DNA of 64,000 nucleotides from contig CM022666.1 of NCBI GenBank assembly GCA_012295275.1, forward strand, positions 13,370,606 through 13,434,605. Reading direction: 5' to 3'. Positions 1-11,691 of this stretch are shown in pieces. Position 1 is the stretch's first letter; each line of letters begins with the position of its first letter. Position numbers and translations under genes: made by a program. Source of the stretch: Chrysomallon squamiferum (lineage: Eukaryota > Mollusca > Gastropoda > Neomphalida > Peltospiridae). Under the pieces are notes generated by a model, which did no database searches, was not told the origin of the DNA, and worked only from the letters and a program-made list of their open reading frames with translations.

Positions 1-645
1 TGTTTCTCCTCTTCTTTTTTTTTTCAGTCTTTCTTTTACTTTTTTTTTTTTTTACTTTTCTTTTCTTTTTGCCTTTATTTTTTTACCATTCACTTATTAT
101 CTTTTATTTTAATATATATATATATTATTATTATTATTATTTATTGTTAAAAAGTGAGGCAATAATAATTATGGTGTTAAAAGTATCCAATCAATAATAC
201 CCTGAGGTTCTTTTCTTTATAATGTTATTTGTGGGTCGTATTGTTTTAATTTTTTTATTTACTTATTTATTTATTTTTTACAGTTCCAACAATATTTATA
301 AAACTGGAAATATTTATATTTCAACACAAGCGACACAAACAGTGATCTCGCTATCTTTGACAGTTCAGTTTTTGTATATTGAGCATACTCGCGGTGTATA
401 GAGGAAAATTAGGGTAAAAATAAATTAAAATAAATTAAAATAAATTAAAATTATTATCACAATACTGCTTCGGTTATTTATTTGTGTATTAATTTTATTA
501 TTATTATAATTATTCACAATTTTAATTAGGAGATTTATAACACGTAAATTTGAAACTTGTTTTTCGCGTTCTTTCACTGTTGCAAGGGGAATAACTCTAA
601 TCTATATCAGGTCAGTCAATAGGTTTGGTAAACCGGGAAATTAAG
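1..645. other. 5' flank of PUDP
   Basis: Very AT-rich flank with homopolymer T, (AT)n and (TTA)n runs near 40-60 and 110-140, and a three-copy 10-bp AAATTAAAAT-type repeat at about 418-450. No coding exon or recognisable protein similarity was seen. The last roughly 100 bases before the PUDP ATG are less simple in sequence and presumably hold the transcription start and 5' UTR. No TATA box or other diagnostic promoter element was identified. Confidence 0.5.
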
Positions 646-1216
646 ATGACTTCTTACAAATCCGTAACCCATGTTATATTTGATATGGATGGTCTGCTTC
701 TTGGTAAAATAAAAATTAATTTTATTAATATATTATTTGCTTGTTTTTGTTTTTCATTATAATTAAACATATTTTAACTCGAATTAAGATACACCCTCCC
801 TTGTTCCTGATTCACTATCCGCAGCGTTTTAAGTGTACGCACACGTACATAAATACAGGCACGTTTGTACATATACGCATGTACAAACAAATAAATGTTT
901 ACCCACCAAACAACAGTTGATAAAAATGCATTATACAATTCATAAACAATTTATATTTATATTTTTATATAATAAATAAAGTTGTATAAATGGTGAGTAG
1001 GCCACCGTTTGTGGTTTTATTTCGTTTCAGACTCGGAGCGGTTGTACGCTCAAGCAGCAGCAAATGTAGTTTCTGCTTTTGGTAAATCGTATACTTGGGA
1101 GGTTCAAGAAAAGGAAATGGGGTGCAAGTTGTTGGTAGCTGCACAAATTGTTATAGGTAAACTGCCAGGAAACAGCTGTTATTTTAAAGTATACCTTTGG
1201 TGGTACAAATAGCCAC

Positions 1217-1272
<56 letters not shown>

Positions 1273-4112
1273 TTCCAAACGTTTATTTGAATTACTGAGT
1301 ACCAGTCTTTGATAATAACAAATGAAAACTATAAAAAAAAAACCCCAAAAACCAAACAAACAAAAAACACATCAATATGCACCAAGGTTGACACCTTCCT
1401 TTTTAATGATTTTTTTTTTTTTTAAAAAAAAAAAAAAAGAAAGTGAAACAGTAATGAATTTTTATTAATGAAATATAAAAAAGAGAAAATGCTTGTTTCT
1501 GTGCATTAGTATTCTTTATTATTAGCAAAGATTGGGTGCTATTTGTTTATATCCCACCAAAGATACACTTTAATACTGAATAAGACACTGTTTTTTTTTT
1601 TTTTTTTTTTTTTTTTTTAGCAATGATAGGGAGTTCTTTGTCATCTTGATTTTGTGATGAGAAATCTAGATTCCATTTTATTTATCCAGATACCGAAAGG
1701 ATGTACACAGAAGCCACTGATGCAATTGTTGGCGAGTTCGGTAAAAATTTTACATGGGAAATCAAATGTCAACAGATGGGAAGAAAACAGTCTGAAAGTG
1801 CCAAAATAATTATAGGTTATTAAGGATATATGTATATATAATTTTTTAATTGTTTCTGTAAATTTAATATTAATGTGTATTATACCAAATAATAAAAATT
1901 AATATGGCTGTTTATCTTTATAGTAAAGACAGTATTTATATATATATTATATAACATTAATGTTATGCTGTATTTGTTTATAATTTATATTTATCTCTTT
2001 TGTATTATGGAGTTTTAGTTAACATAGTATATAATTTTAACTAATATTTTGATGTTAAACTGTTACAACCAAATATGGTGTATTGTAAAAATATATTTAT
2101 CGTTGTACAGGTATTTTATTAATATTAATTTTTTTTTTGATTCCTTAGAAATCTATTCAGTTTAGCATTGTTAAACTCCTTGATATAACTAACTTTTTAC
2201 ATAAGAGTCGGATCTTAAACTTTACTATCTTCTGCTTAGAATGTATCTCTGTTGATCAGTGACTGTGTTAAGTGGTACCAGTTGTTGGTAAAAATAAAGT
2301 ATGACAGTAGAATAATAAACCTGAGGATATAATACCATTTTCTATTTTTCATAACATCTTGTTCACAGAAATATAAAAAAATAAATAAATAAATAAATAA
2401 ATAAATAAAATAAATGGACCAAAATATGGCTGAATATTTCAGCACAATATACCACTGTGCTGAATTTTATTAAATGCTGTTCAAGAAAAAACAAAATGTT
2501 AGCCTGCATTCATTTGTGTGTAGATTTTGCATTTGATTACTTTTTTTTGTTTAACAAAGATTGGTCAGGATACATATTTTTGAGATGATTTTAATCTAGG
2601 TTTTATTATGAGTTCATTTAGGGTTTATAAAGTTAATAAATAAAGTGAACATGAAAGTAAAATAGTACTAGTATTGATTTCATTTTTCAGATGCCCTCGA
2701 TCTTCCACTTACCCCGAAGGAATACATAGAGAGGTGTAAGGAACAGTATGAGAAACTCTTTCCAAAAGTCAAACTTTTGCCTGGTACATTTCAGATTTCT
2801 TTTATTCTCTTGATCAAATAGGCATTCAGTTGCAAAAATCTTTTCAAGAATTCAAATTGGTGAATTTGAGTTCACAAATTTTTTCAAATTTCTCATTAAC
2901 AGACACAAGATGTTAGTTAATATTAATGAGAAATAAATACAATTTTTTTTCAACTTATTGAAAAACCAGTAAAAATTAGAAATGCTTTTTGGTATTATAT
3001 ATTCTGAATATGTGACTTTGATAATATAAAAATGAGAAAAGGAAACTCTTATTCTTGGGACTTAAAATTTAGCATTTTAAAATTTCCTTTTTTCAGGAGC
3101 TGAAAAGATAGTCCACCATCTCCACAAACACAAGGTTCCCATGGCGATTGCAACCGGCTCTACCAGTTACAACTACAATCTGAAGGTCACAAATCACAAG
3201 GAACTGTTCAGTTTGTTTGACCATGTGGTCCTCAGTGGTGATGACCCAGAGGTCAAACATGGAAAACCGGCACCTGATTGTTTTCTGGTTTGTGCTAGAA
3301 GATTTAAAGACAATCCTTCTCCTGACAAGGTAAGTTTCTCTCATCTCTGTATATTACTGCACATTTGCTTGTATGGATCTATTATGAAATGAATGAGGCT
3401 TAATCTAGGAGGAGCCCCAGATGCAACTTAGTCCTCATTGCTTAAATTTTTTAATTCATGCATCTGAAAAGTAGTCATTAAATTGTAAAAATATTTATGG
3501 TGATGTGCCATGGAACAGGTCCACTGAAGATGAAAACAGTAGTTACCCAGAACTCATTGCTGCATGAAGAGCTAGTTATTATTCTCAGATTCATTTTTGA
3601 TAAGAAGTCAGAGAATAAAAAAGAAATTAACAACACTGATGTGAACATTATTATAAGCTATTTTGTTTCATGATAAAGATATTAGAATTTCCCTATTGAT
3701 CATCATGTGCCTCTGATTGATCTTGGTCAGTGGTTTAAATGTCCAGAAAAAAAAAAACATTTCACTGTAGAGTGATCTGTAAAACAATCTCTAAATTCTT
3801 GCATGAACAAATACAATTGATAGTTAATCAGTTTTAACATGAACCAGTATTACAAGTGTTTATTTACTTGCAGTGATAATTCATCTGTATGTTATGAACT
3901 GAGAAGTGAATTTTCCTGTTTAAATTCAGGTTCTGGTTTTTGAAGATGCACAGAATGGAGTTGAGGCTGCACATGCAGCAGGGATGCAGGTTGTGTGGAT
4001 TCCTGACGAACGAGCAGAACTGAAACACCACAAAGACAAAGCTGCTGTGATTCTCAAATCACTGGAGGAATTTAAACCAGAAGATTTTGGACTTCCTGCT
4101 TTTGACAGTTGA
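646..4112 (+). CDS. PUDP: Pseudouridine-5'-phosphatase (HAD hydrolase, HDHD1/PUDP family)
   Basis: The family dephosphorylates pseudouridine 5'-phosphate in the cytosol, using a HAD aspartyl nucleophile and Mg2+. Exons read here are 646-703, then 1031-1156 or 1690-1815, then 2691-2783, 3097-3329 and 3930-4112. All are GT/AG bounded, keep frame, and give about 230 residues, the usual length (human 228). HAD motif I is FDMDGLLLD at residues 12-20, with D13 as nucleophile and D15 as acid/base. Motif II is IATGST, motif III lies in the KHGKPAPD stretch, and motif IV is VFEDAQNG, followed by an AAGMQVV stretch typical of the family. The end (FGLPAF) also matches the family. The start is the first ATG, placed just upstream of motif I as in homologues. 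The second exon exists in two versions (separate entries). The gene is convergent with RFC4, whose stop lies 0.9 kb away. Identification is from family knowledge and was not searched. Confidence 0.93.
1031..1156 (+). other. PUDP: PUDP exon 2a (alternative cap-domain exon, first version)
   Basis: This 126-nt exon has a TTTCAG acceptor and a G|GTAAAC donor, entered in phase 1 and left in phase 1. It completes the Asp codon of motif I and encodes SERLYAQ near its start and AAQIVI at its end, the first helices of the cap domain. The AAQI(V/I)I ending is close to vertebrate PUDP. It is read as an alternative to the equally long exon at 1690-1815. Confidence 0.85.
1690..1815 (+). other. PUDP: PUDP exon 2b (alternative cap-domain exon, second version)
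   Basis: This exon has the same length (126 nt) and phase (1 to 1) as exon 2a, with a TTATCCAG acceptor and a weaker G|GTTATT donor. It encodes TERMYTEATDAIVGEFG near its start and SAKIII at its end. My hand alignment with exon 2a gives about 17 identities over 41 residues, including the E-R, F-G-K, T-W-E and M-G-x-K positions. The open frame, matched boundaries and conserved residues argue for a functional duplicate rather than a pseudo-exon. Confidence 0.8.
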
Positions 4113-5018
4113 TTGTAGTTGAATTATATTTAAATTAAAAAAATATATATTTTTTCAGAATTTTGATTGTTTTTTTTTATTTTTACAGTAATGTGGCAGA
4201 TTAGGAAATGGAATTTATCCTTATTTTATACCAATTAAAAATTTAAATTTTAAGAGATTAGATTAGTTATTTTAATAATTCACTGGCATATTAGGACATA
4301 AATGATGTATACTGATTAATCCAAAAAAAAGGCAGCATATATGGGACCTTCTGATTTATGGTTCTGCAATCTGACAAACATGTTTTCAAATATACTTCTT
4401 TCTTTCTGCTCCTGAAATATAAGCTAAATGTTAGGATGTTTTAATGCCTTTTAATTCCTTAAATTTAACAAAATTCCAAAATTCCAAGACTGTTACTCTA
4501 CATTATCGTAAAACTTTGTTATTTGTCCTTTACAAGCCACTTTTTCAAAACATCCAATCTTAATAAATTTTGGACTAAGCACTGTCTGCTTTTTTCTGTC
4601 ATCACACTTTATATTCTGTTTCACTTTTACTGTCAATCTTCCCAGACAAACACACAGATCTTCTTCCAACTTAAATCTCTTAAGGTATTGTACATCAAAA
4701 ATGTGTGAATTTAAAAATAGCTTCACTTTCAAATCAAATCTATCCATCATGAAAAGTTCCATGTCATATTATCATTAAAAACCTTGTTTACCACTGCTTC
4801 AGTTGTTTTTTTCCAATTTGTTCAGACAACATACCTGAATTGATAGATATACATAATTAATTATCAGATGTCGTATTTAACATTGGTTTGTTATCCATGA
4901 AAGCTTCTTTGTTCATATTCACTGATACTCAGTAAGACAAGTTGTATTTGAAACCGTTTCATTTTACATCCTAGTTTGTTGATTGAATATTCATCAATAT
5001 TTAGTATTCACATCATGT
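4113..5018. other. Convergent intergenic spacer, PUDP and RFC4 3' ends
   Basis: AT-rich spacer between two converging stop codons, presumably the two 3' UTRs. ATTAAA-type hexamers occur shortly after the PUDP stop. Short open frames on both strands around 4490-4760 have no recognisable protein similarity and overlap each other, so none is called. Confidence 0.5.
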
Positions 5019-8000
5019 TCACTTTCCATGACAAATCTGGTCCATGATCACTCCAAGCAGAGCCATGATTTGTAAATACTCATCTGCACCATCCATCAAA
5101 CATTTGTCTACAACCTGCAACAAATTAAAATATACCCGACACAATTATTTTTATTATTTCAGAAGCATCTTAATAAAATATTAATAATAAAATGAAATGT
5201 TGTTAATGATTAAGAAAATACAAATGGATTGTTCCAGTAAGTGTATGTTCTCAAAACTGTGATGTAATGCATTTAAACTGACAATGGTATTGGAAGTACT
5301 CTTTGTTCAGAAATGATACACAAATTACAGTAATATTATAAAATGGAACCTAAGTGTTTAATATTTTTAAATAATTTAAATTATAACCTGTTTTATACTG
5401 TATGCTACATAATGTACATTTATAGACACAAACTCCAATTAAAAAAACCCGCAAACAAAAGAAAATAAATCCAATCTATAAGATAAAAAAAAAGAAGGCA
5501 AGTTAAAACAATAAGTCTGAAAATAAAATAAAAACGTACAGCCATTTTTTCAAATATCACAGTCTTTGGTTGTCTGATAAATCTTCAGAACAGATGAGTT
5601 GATCATGCAGCTGAAGGACAATCTGAGATGCTGAGTAACCATCGTTTACCAGTGTCTGAAAAACAATGGCTAATTATTAAATTCTTTATTATATTCAGAT
5701 ACACCGTTTATCAGTGTGAGAAAAACAATTGTTAATTTTAAAATTCTTTATTATATTCAGATTCATCATATATCCATCTCTAATTATAAATTAAAAATAT
5801 ACATTAAATTCAGTAAACCATTCTGTGCATCAAGACTTAAAAAAAAACAACAATAATAAATATATATTATTATTTTTTTTTTTTAATATATTAAAGTTTC
5901 TATGGTTATTTTCAATAACATCACTTATCAAACACAGTGATAGTGGAATCTGACTAGTAATTTACATTAACAAGAAATCCAAACAAATACCTACAACAAC
6001 ACACCATTAATAGCATCCTCACATGCAATAACATTACCATCAACTCCATTCTCAGCTAAGTCTGATGTTTTTATATATATATATATATATATACATCCAA
6101 ACTGAAAATGTAGTTAGACTATTTCTATGTCCAAGCACCATGTTGTATTGATGTTATCGTCAAAGTACTTACTTTAACCATTTTGTCTAATTTCTCATAC
6201 GAATCTGATCTGCAGGTTTTAAGCACTTTACGCATCACTTTTTCTGGACAAATCTAGATGTAAAACAAAACAGAAAAAACATCATTATTATTATTTAAAA
6301 CAATTTAAAAAAATAAGTAAAACAATCACCATCTTTCTAAAATTATTCATCAATGATGAAAATAATTTCATTATTGCCATAACCATTAAAACATGTATTA
6401 AGTATGTTTTCAAAGTATAATGAGTTTTTGAAAGGTAAGTTTCTCAGTATACCATAAACAAAGAAATATGAACAGTGGAAAATATTTGAACTTGTCTACA
6501 GATGTAATAAACAACTCCATATGGAGCAGGCCTTAAATGAATGATTCATTATTAAAAAAGGAATGAAAAAGCTGACATGTTTAGAGATTGGTAGAAAGAA
6601 ATGAGAAAACTGGAATAAAAATGTAACCAGACAAATCTTGAATGTGAGCTGAAGTTATGGTTTTATGTGAACTTACTAAATTTGTGATTACCAAAAAAAG
6701 AAAATATATATATATGTATATATAATAAGATTTTACACAAGAAATATAAAAACTTATGATGTTAAATAATTGTAATGAAAACCAAGAAAAGTGAGTTTAC
6801 AAGTTGAGATGGGTAGAAAGTTCTTTTCCATTAGTTTTAGTTTACTGATGTGGAAATATAGTTTCTTCAGTCCACAAGTGAATATGGAAATCAGACAACA
6901 TCTAGAAATACAGTTCATCCTGTCTATTTCAGTTTACTAATGAGAAAATATGCCAGTGTTTCTTCAGTCTGTAAGTCTATTAAGTGCACATGAAAACCAA
7001 ATAGTATCTGTAAATAGACTCACCCCAGCAATTTCTCTAATATCATCTTCTGTTATGTTCTCATCCCCTTTCAGTCTGAACACACTCTGTAAGTATGTGA
7101 TTGCTTTACGCAGATCTCCCTCAGAGGTTTTGATTAAAGCTATTATAGCCTGGAATTTCATTTATAAAAATTATTTTATGAACTTGTTAAAACTTCATTG
7201 GTATCAAAAATTAATTTTTATTTAAATTATGTTCCAAAAAAACAAACAAAAAAACCCTATAAATTAGATCATTGTGTTTTTAGTTTTATTAAAATAGCAT
7301 GATATTTTTTTAGCGGAATACACCATTTATTCACAACAAAATGTTAATCGTATTGAAAGTTTAATAATAATAATAATAATAAAATTTGAAGCAAGAGTAT
7401 TTCAGGTATTATACATTACTGATACATATCAAAAATTGAATTTTTTAAATCGTAACGACAGTTTCTTATTAAATATCAAACATAAACATTGTTCACGTTA
7501 GTCTTTTTTTCTTAAAATAAAAATGTGTACTCACTGCATCATCACATTTCACATTTTCACATTCGCTGATAAATTGCAGCCTCTTTGTCAGGATTTCGTC
7601 TGTGAGAGGTTTGAATCGGAACTTGGCACACCTGGACGTCAGAGGTTCAATAATACGACTGACGTAGTTACAGATCAGACAGAAGCGGGTAGTTTTTGAC
7701 TCCTTTTCCATGGTTCTTCTCAGAGCTGCCTACACATAAATATAATCACTGTTTCTTTAACAAGACCTCAGTATAACACTGATGATGTGGTTACAGATAA
7801 CAGAAATACAAAATAAATATAATCATTATTTCCTTAACAACAAAAGAGCTCGACAGATTTTATTATACTGTTAGTGTGTAATGTTGGCATTTGAGAGAGT
7901 AAATGTAATATATATATAATTACCTGAGCTGCACCAGTCATCGAATCAGCTTCATCCAAAATTATGATTTTAAATGGAGGGCAAGGTTTCCCACTGTAAA

Positions 8001-10702
8001 ACAGAACATTTTAATCAACCAACTAACACATTTGTGAAGTATGGTAACAATTTTGAAAATGTAAATTATAATGGATTGGTTAAGAATCTAATTAAAGGCA
8101 ATTTTTTTCTCAAACATGTAAATATGACAACAGTTTAAAAAGAGCAATGATTTTTTTTTTTCTCATTTTAAACTTTTTCTTTTTGGTATTTCATGTTTGC
8201 TTTTTATAAAATAATATAGAAAATGCATTGTTAGAATTGAATAATACCTCATTTTCTACATATATACAGTTTAATTTGTTTTACCAAAGCACCACTGGAA
8301 CAAAATAGCTGAAGATTAAAAACAACATCTTGAACTTGACATTTATTTCATCAATCAGTCAATCAATTAAAAAAAGAATTTTTTTGACTTTTAATAGAAA
8401 CAGCTGCCAAAGTTACTTTTTAAGAGGCAAAACAAACGACTGCATACTGTAATGAAAAAAACAAAAGCTGCATCTAAACTGTAGGTATACACGTAAAATA
8501 AATAATACTTACTCTGGTTGCGTGCCACTGGCTGTTAACTGAGCAAAATTTTTAACTTTTTCCCGAATAACAGAAATCCCTCTCTCATCAGAGGCATTGA
8601 GTTCAAGAACTCTATCCTTGAACATGTCTGACCTAAAATTGATTAGAAAATGAAAATCTTTATTTATATACATTAAATAATAACTTAAAAGCAAAACAGA
8701 ACTTTGATCATTTTATTAATTATGTCAACATATAAATAAACTGTCTGCGCTGAATAGTACAAGTGTTCTAGACAAGATGTCTAAGGAAAACACAAATATG
8801 ATAAATTTACAACATGCTATTTTGATACAAGAAACCCAGAACAAAATAACAATTTAATGTAAATGATTTCCTTTTTATTATGGTATCAAAGTAAGACATT
8901 AAAATTTTGTAGTTTTTTGAGACTACCAATACTTTTGATTATTTATAGCAAAGATTGGTAGCATGAAATGTAACAACCTCAAGGAAATATACAAAATATA
9001 TTTCAGTTAATAACAATACCAACAATGTTCTTTTTAGTAAATAGTTCTTCTATCAACTTAAATTTAAAAAATTCACTCTAATTTTTATTAATATTATAAT
9101 AAAGCATGGCAGTAAAAATTTGCTCAAGGTCAGTATTTTTTATATGATTTATTTTTTTTAAAATTAGATGTAAAAAAAAAAAAAAAAAAAAAATTAGATA
9201 ATAATAATAATAATAATAATTAAAAAAAGTTATTGCTTTTTCACAAACTAATTATTTCATCATCTCATTTCACTATTATATACAAGTAATAACAAAGACC
9301 AGCACAAATAAAAGAAATGAATTTTGAAAACAAAATATATATTTATATCCTTTAAGTGAAAAATTCTGTAGTTTGAGAGAAAGTAATAAACATAATTCTA
9401 GAATCCTTTCTGCCTACCCAAAGAGTTCTCGTGCTGCTGCCAAAATTGTAGATGTTTTTCCTGTTCCAGGCGGCCCATAAAACAGTAACATAGGTAACTG
9501 TAACAAAAAAATTAAAATAATTTATTATCAGTTACTATCATTTGAAAATGTTTTTGTTTTTGTAAAGCAATTTAGTTTTTTGTATTATTTTTTTTTTTTT
9601 AAAGATAAATCTGATATGAAACATTAATAAAACATTTGACCGTGTTTGATTTTGAAATAGGTTACATTAAAGAAGAATTTTTGAATTACTCCCAAAACAG
9701 TTCACATCTCTTATAAGTTTACATAATGCTAAATATATAAAATATGTTCATGTATGTAATTACAAATGTTTATCCCTTCAGAACTTTATCAGTATACTTT
9801 AAATAACCATTAAACCATTGACAAAATATAATAATAACTGTTCAGAAACTCCTTGCTTTACAAATTTAACAACAGTTTGTAGTTTTCATAAGACTAATGT
9901 CATTCTATATTTTCATTTTTTTTTAAACAAAATTATGTAAAAACATGAAATCAAATCTGTTTTTAAAAAATATTATTGAAAAGTCTGTTGAGTTTTGAGC
10001 GATATTTAATGGAATGTTAACTTACATCTGCACCTTCTAAAGACTTTTTGAGAACAGAAATCACTTCATCTTGATAAGCAACATCCTCAATTTTCTTTGG
10101 ACGACTGAAATTAAATTATACAATTATTAATTACTCAAAATGTCTCTATATTTGTACATTTGTTGAAAGACACCAAAGCACAAAAATAATGCTGCTATAA
10201 AACATTTTAAAAATATATTTGTTAACTGCAGATTTTAAAAAATGTCTAAATATTAATACATATAAAAAACAGATTTTGATACAAGTGTAAAAATTACTGT
10301 TTCTTTTTAAAAACTTATTATTAGTTAAGAACTTAAGAAGTAAATCTTAGTGTTATGCTACAAAATAACACATTGATCCTTTTTATTTTTATTTGTTCCA
10401 GTGAAACATTTAATTTTAATACAGTATAATAGTATTTGAGGATGCATCAATCTGACACTATTTAATTTTTTGTGATCTCATTTTGAACTCAGTAACACAG
10501 ATAATCCCTGGCAGACTGAGTATACAGCAAATTTCTAATGACTGATTGTGCTAGGTTCCTGCTCTATAAAAACACACACTTACTATTTTTCTACCCAGGG
10601 TACATGTTTTTTAGATTTAGAAGGTTTGTCACTGCTTCCAGGCTGTGACTTGTCCTTGCTTTTTTGTGCTGCAGCTGAACCTCCTTTAAGAAAGGCATGC
10701 AT
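5019..10702 (-). CDS. RFC4: Replication factor C subunit 4 (clamp loader AAA+ ATPase)
   Basis: RFC4 is a small subunit of the RFC complex, which loads PCNA at primer-template junctions in the nucleus. Exons in gene order are 10702-10584, 10104-10026, 9497-9418, 8632-8513, 7993-7924, 7729-7535, 7149-7024, 6253-6173, 5655-5540 and 5114-5019, all with GT/AG junctions. They encode about 360 residues once one frameshift is allowed for (human 363). Landmarks in order are the N-terminal [17 protein letters not shown], Walker A GPPGTGKT, the [10 protein letters not shown] motif, Walker B ILDEAD, the sensor and arginine-finger region with [16 protein letters not shown], and the [12 protein letters not shown] sensor-2 region. 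The ATG sits four bases inside an exon with a CAG acceptor, so an upstream noncoding exon is likely; a good donor lies at 11494. Exon 5655-5540 is 116 nt, one base short, and the frame hits TGA at 5559-5557 (see findings). Confidence 0.94.
5540..5655 (-). other. RFC4: RFC4 penultimate exon with apparent one-base deletion
   Basis: The exon enters in phase 0 and reads [19 protein letters not shown] onward, as in RFC4. After SDNQ, near 5563-5568, homology continues in another frame (KTVIFEKMA), which joins in phase 0 to the last exon ([11 protein letters not shown]). The length is 116 nt where 117 is needed. As written, translation stops at codon 33 of the exon and would lose about 40 C-terminal residues of the RFC collar domain. 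An A-run miscall (three A where four are needed) is the simplest explanation. Confidence 0.85.
5643..5766. repeat. 62-bp tandem duplication spanning an RFC4 splice acceptor
   Basis: Two diverged copies, 5643-5704 and 5705-5766, both start CGTTTA(C/T)CAGTGTG-like and end ATTATATTCAGAT-like. The first contains the working acceptor and first codons of the RFC4 penultimate exon. In the second, on the minus strand, the acceptor CAG has become CTC. Confidence 0.7.
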
Positions 10703-11493
10703 TGTTCTGAAAAACAAAACAAACTAACGAAAGTTGAATGTTTGTTATTTAGTACAGCATAACTATGTTACTATGTAAGCACGATTCATGTTTTAGTGAT
10801 CAATATTAATACTAATAATGTATGATTTAGTCAATTATTAATTTATTATTGTAGTTAGCAAATGTTTATTTTTTTTTTATCTGTTTATTATAATTTATTT
10901 ACAAGTATTACTGTTAGCTTTCCCAAACTGTATTTACTTTTATGTTGATAATGTATTATGAATAGAAAATTTATTGCAAAAATGTCTTGCTATAACACTA
11001 ACAGTGTAATTGTAAGTATCAGTTTCTATCTTCAGAATAAGTTCAATAACTTGAATAAGAATAACCAGGATTATATTCTTAGTTTCTTTTAATATTAAAC
11101 GTTTCCTTTCGTTTTAATGAAGAAAAGTAAAATATTTCACATATTAATATATATAATTATAAATTATAATATAGTATAACTATATATGTTTTACTTTTAG
11201 ATAAGAAAATGTTATTCACAATTAAAATAATTAATAAGTTAATAAACACTTGAATTACGAATACAATTAATTAATAGAGATTATATTTATGTCCCTTTAT
11301 CATTTTATGATTTATCAATGTGATGAATATCATTATGATTATCAATTATTATTATTATGATCGTCACTTTATCAAGTACTGAGGTAATAATTTAGTTGCC
11401 TTCCCTTAAAACAAATTCCAGTGTCTTTACAAGACTTAAATAAATAATATATTGAAAACACATAAGCAAAATAAAATAACTTAAATTAATTAC

Positions 11494-11640
11494 CAGTTTA
11501 AATGTCAGTGATTTCTTAGTTTGTTATATTCCCGCCAGATATATGGCCGTACCGGAAGTAAAATAAACATGTTTACTTCCGGTAACAAATTGTGTTTTAT
11601 GAATGGAGAAGAAGCAGTTATATTATGTGATGTGACCAAA
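11494..11640. promoter_or_regulatory. Bidirectional promoter of RFC4 and GTF2F2
   Basis: The region lies between two head-to-head genes whose start codons are 989 bp apart. A nearly perfect inverted repeat, ACCGGAAGTAAA at 11551-11562 and TTTACTTCCGGT at 11572-11583, holds two opposed ETS (GABP-like) sites. TTCCCGCC at 11529-11536 is E2F-like, and ATATGGCC at about 11541-11548 resembles a YY1 core. The GTF2F2 ATG is about 110 bp to the right. On the left, a minus-strand CTG|GTAATT donor at 11494 would end a noncoding first exon of RFC4, joining the acceptor before 10706. Assigning the factors is inference from consensus. Confidence 0.65.
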
Positions 11641-11691
11641 TAATTAATAAATAATTATTTATATATTTTTTTTCGTGATTAAATCACTGTG

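Noticed and set aside
4493-4762. 89-codon minus-strand open frame between PUDP and RFC4
   Set aside because: Lies in convergent 3' flanks, overlaps an open frame on the other strand and shows no family similarity.
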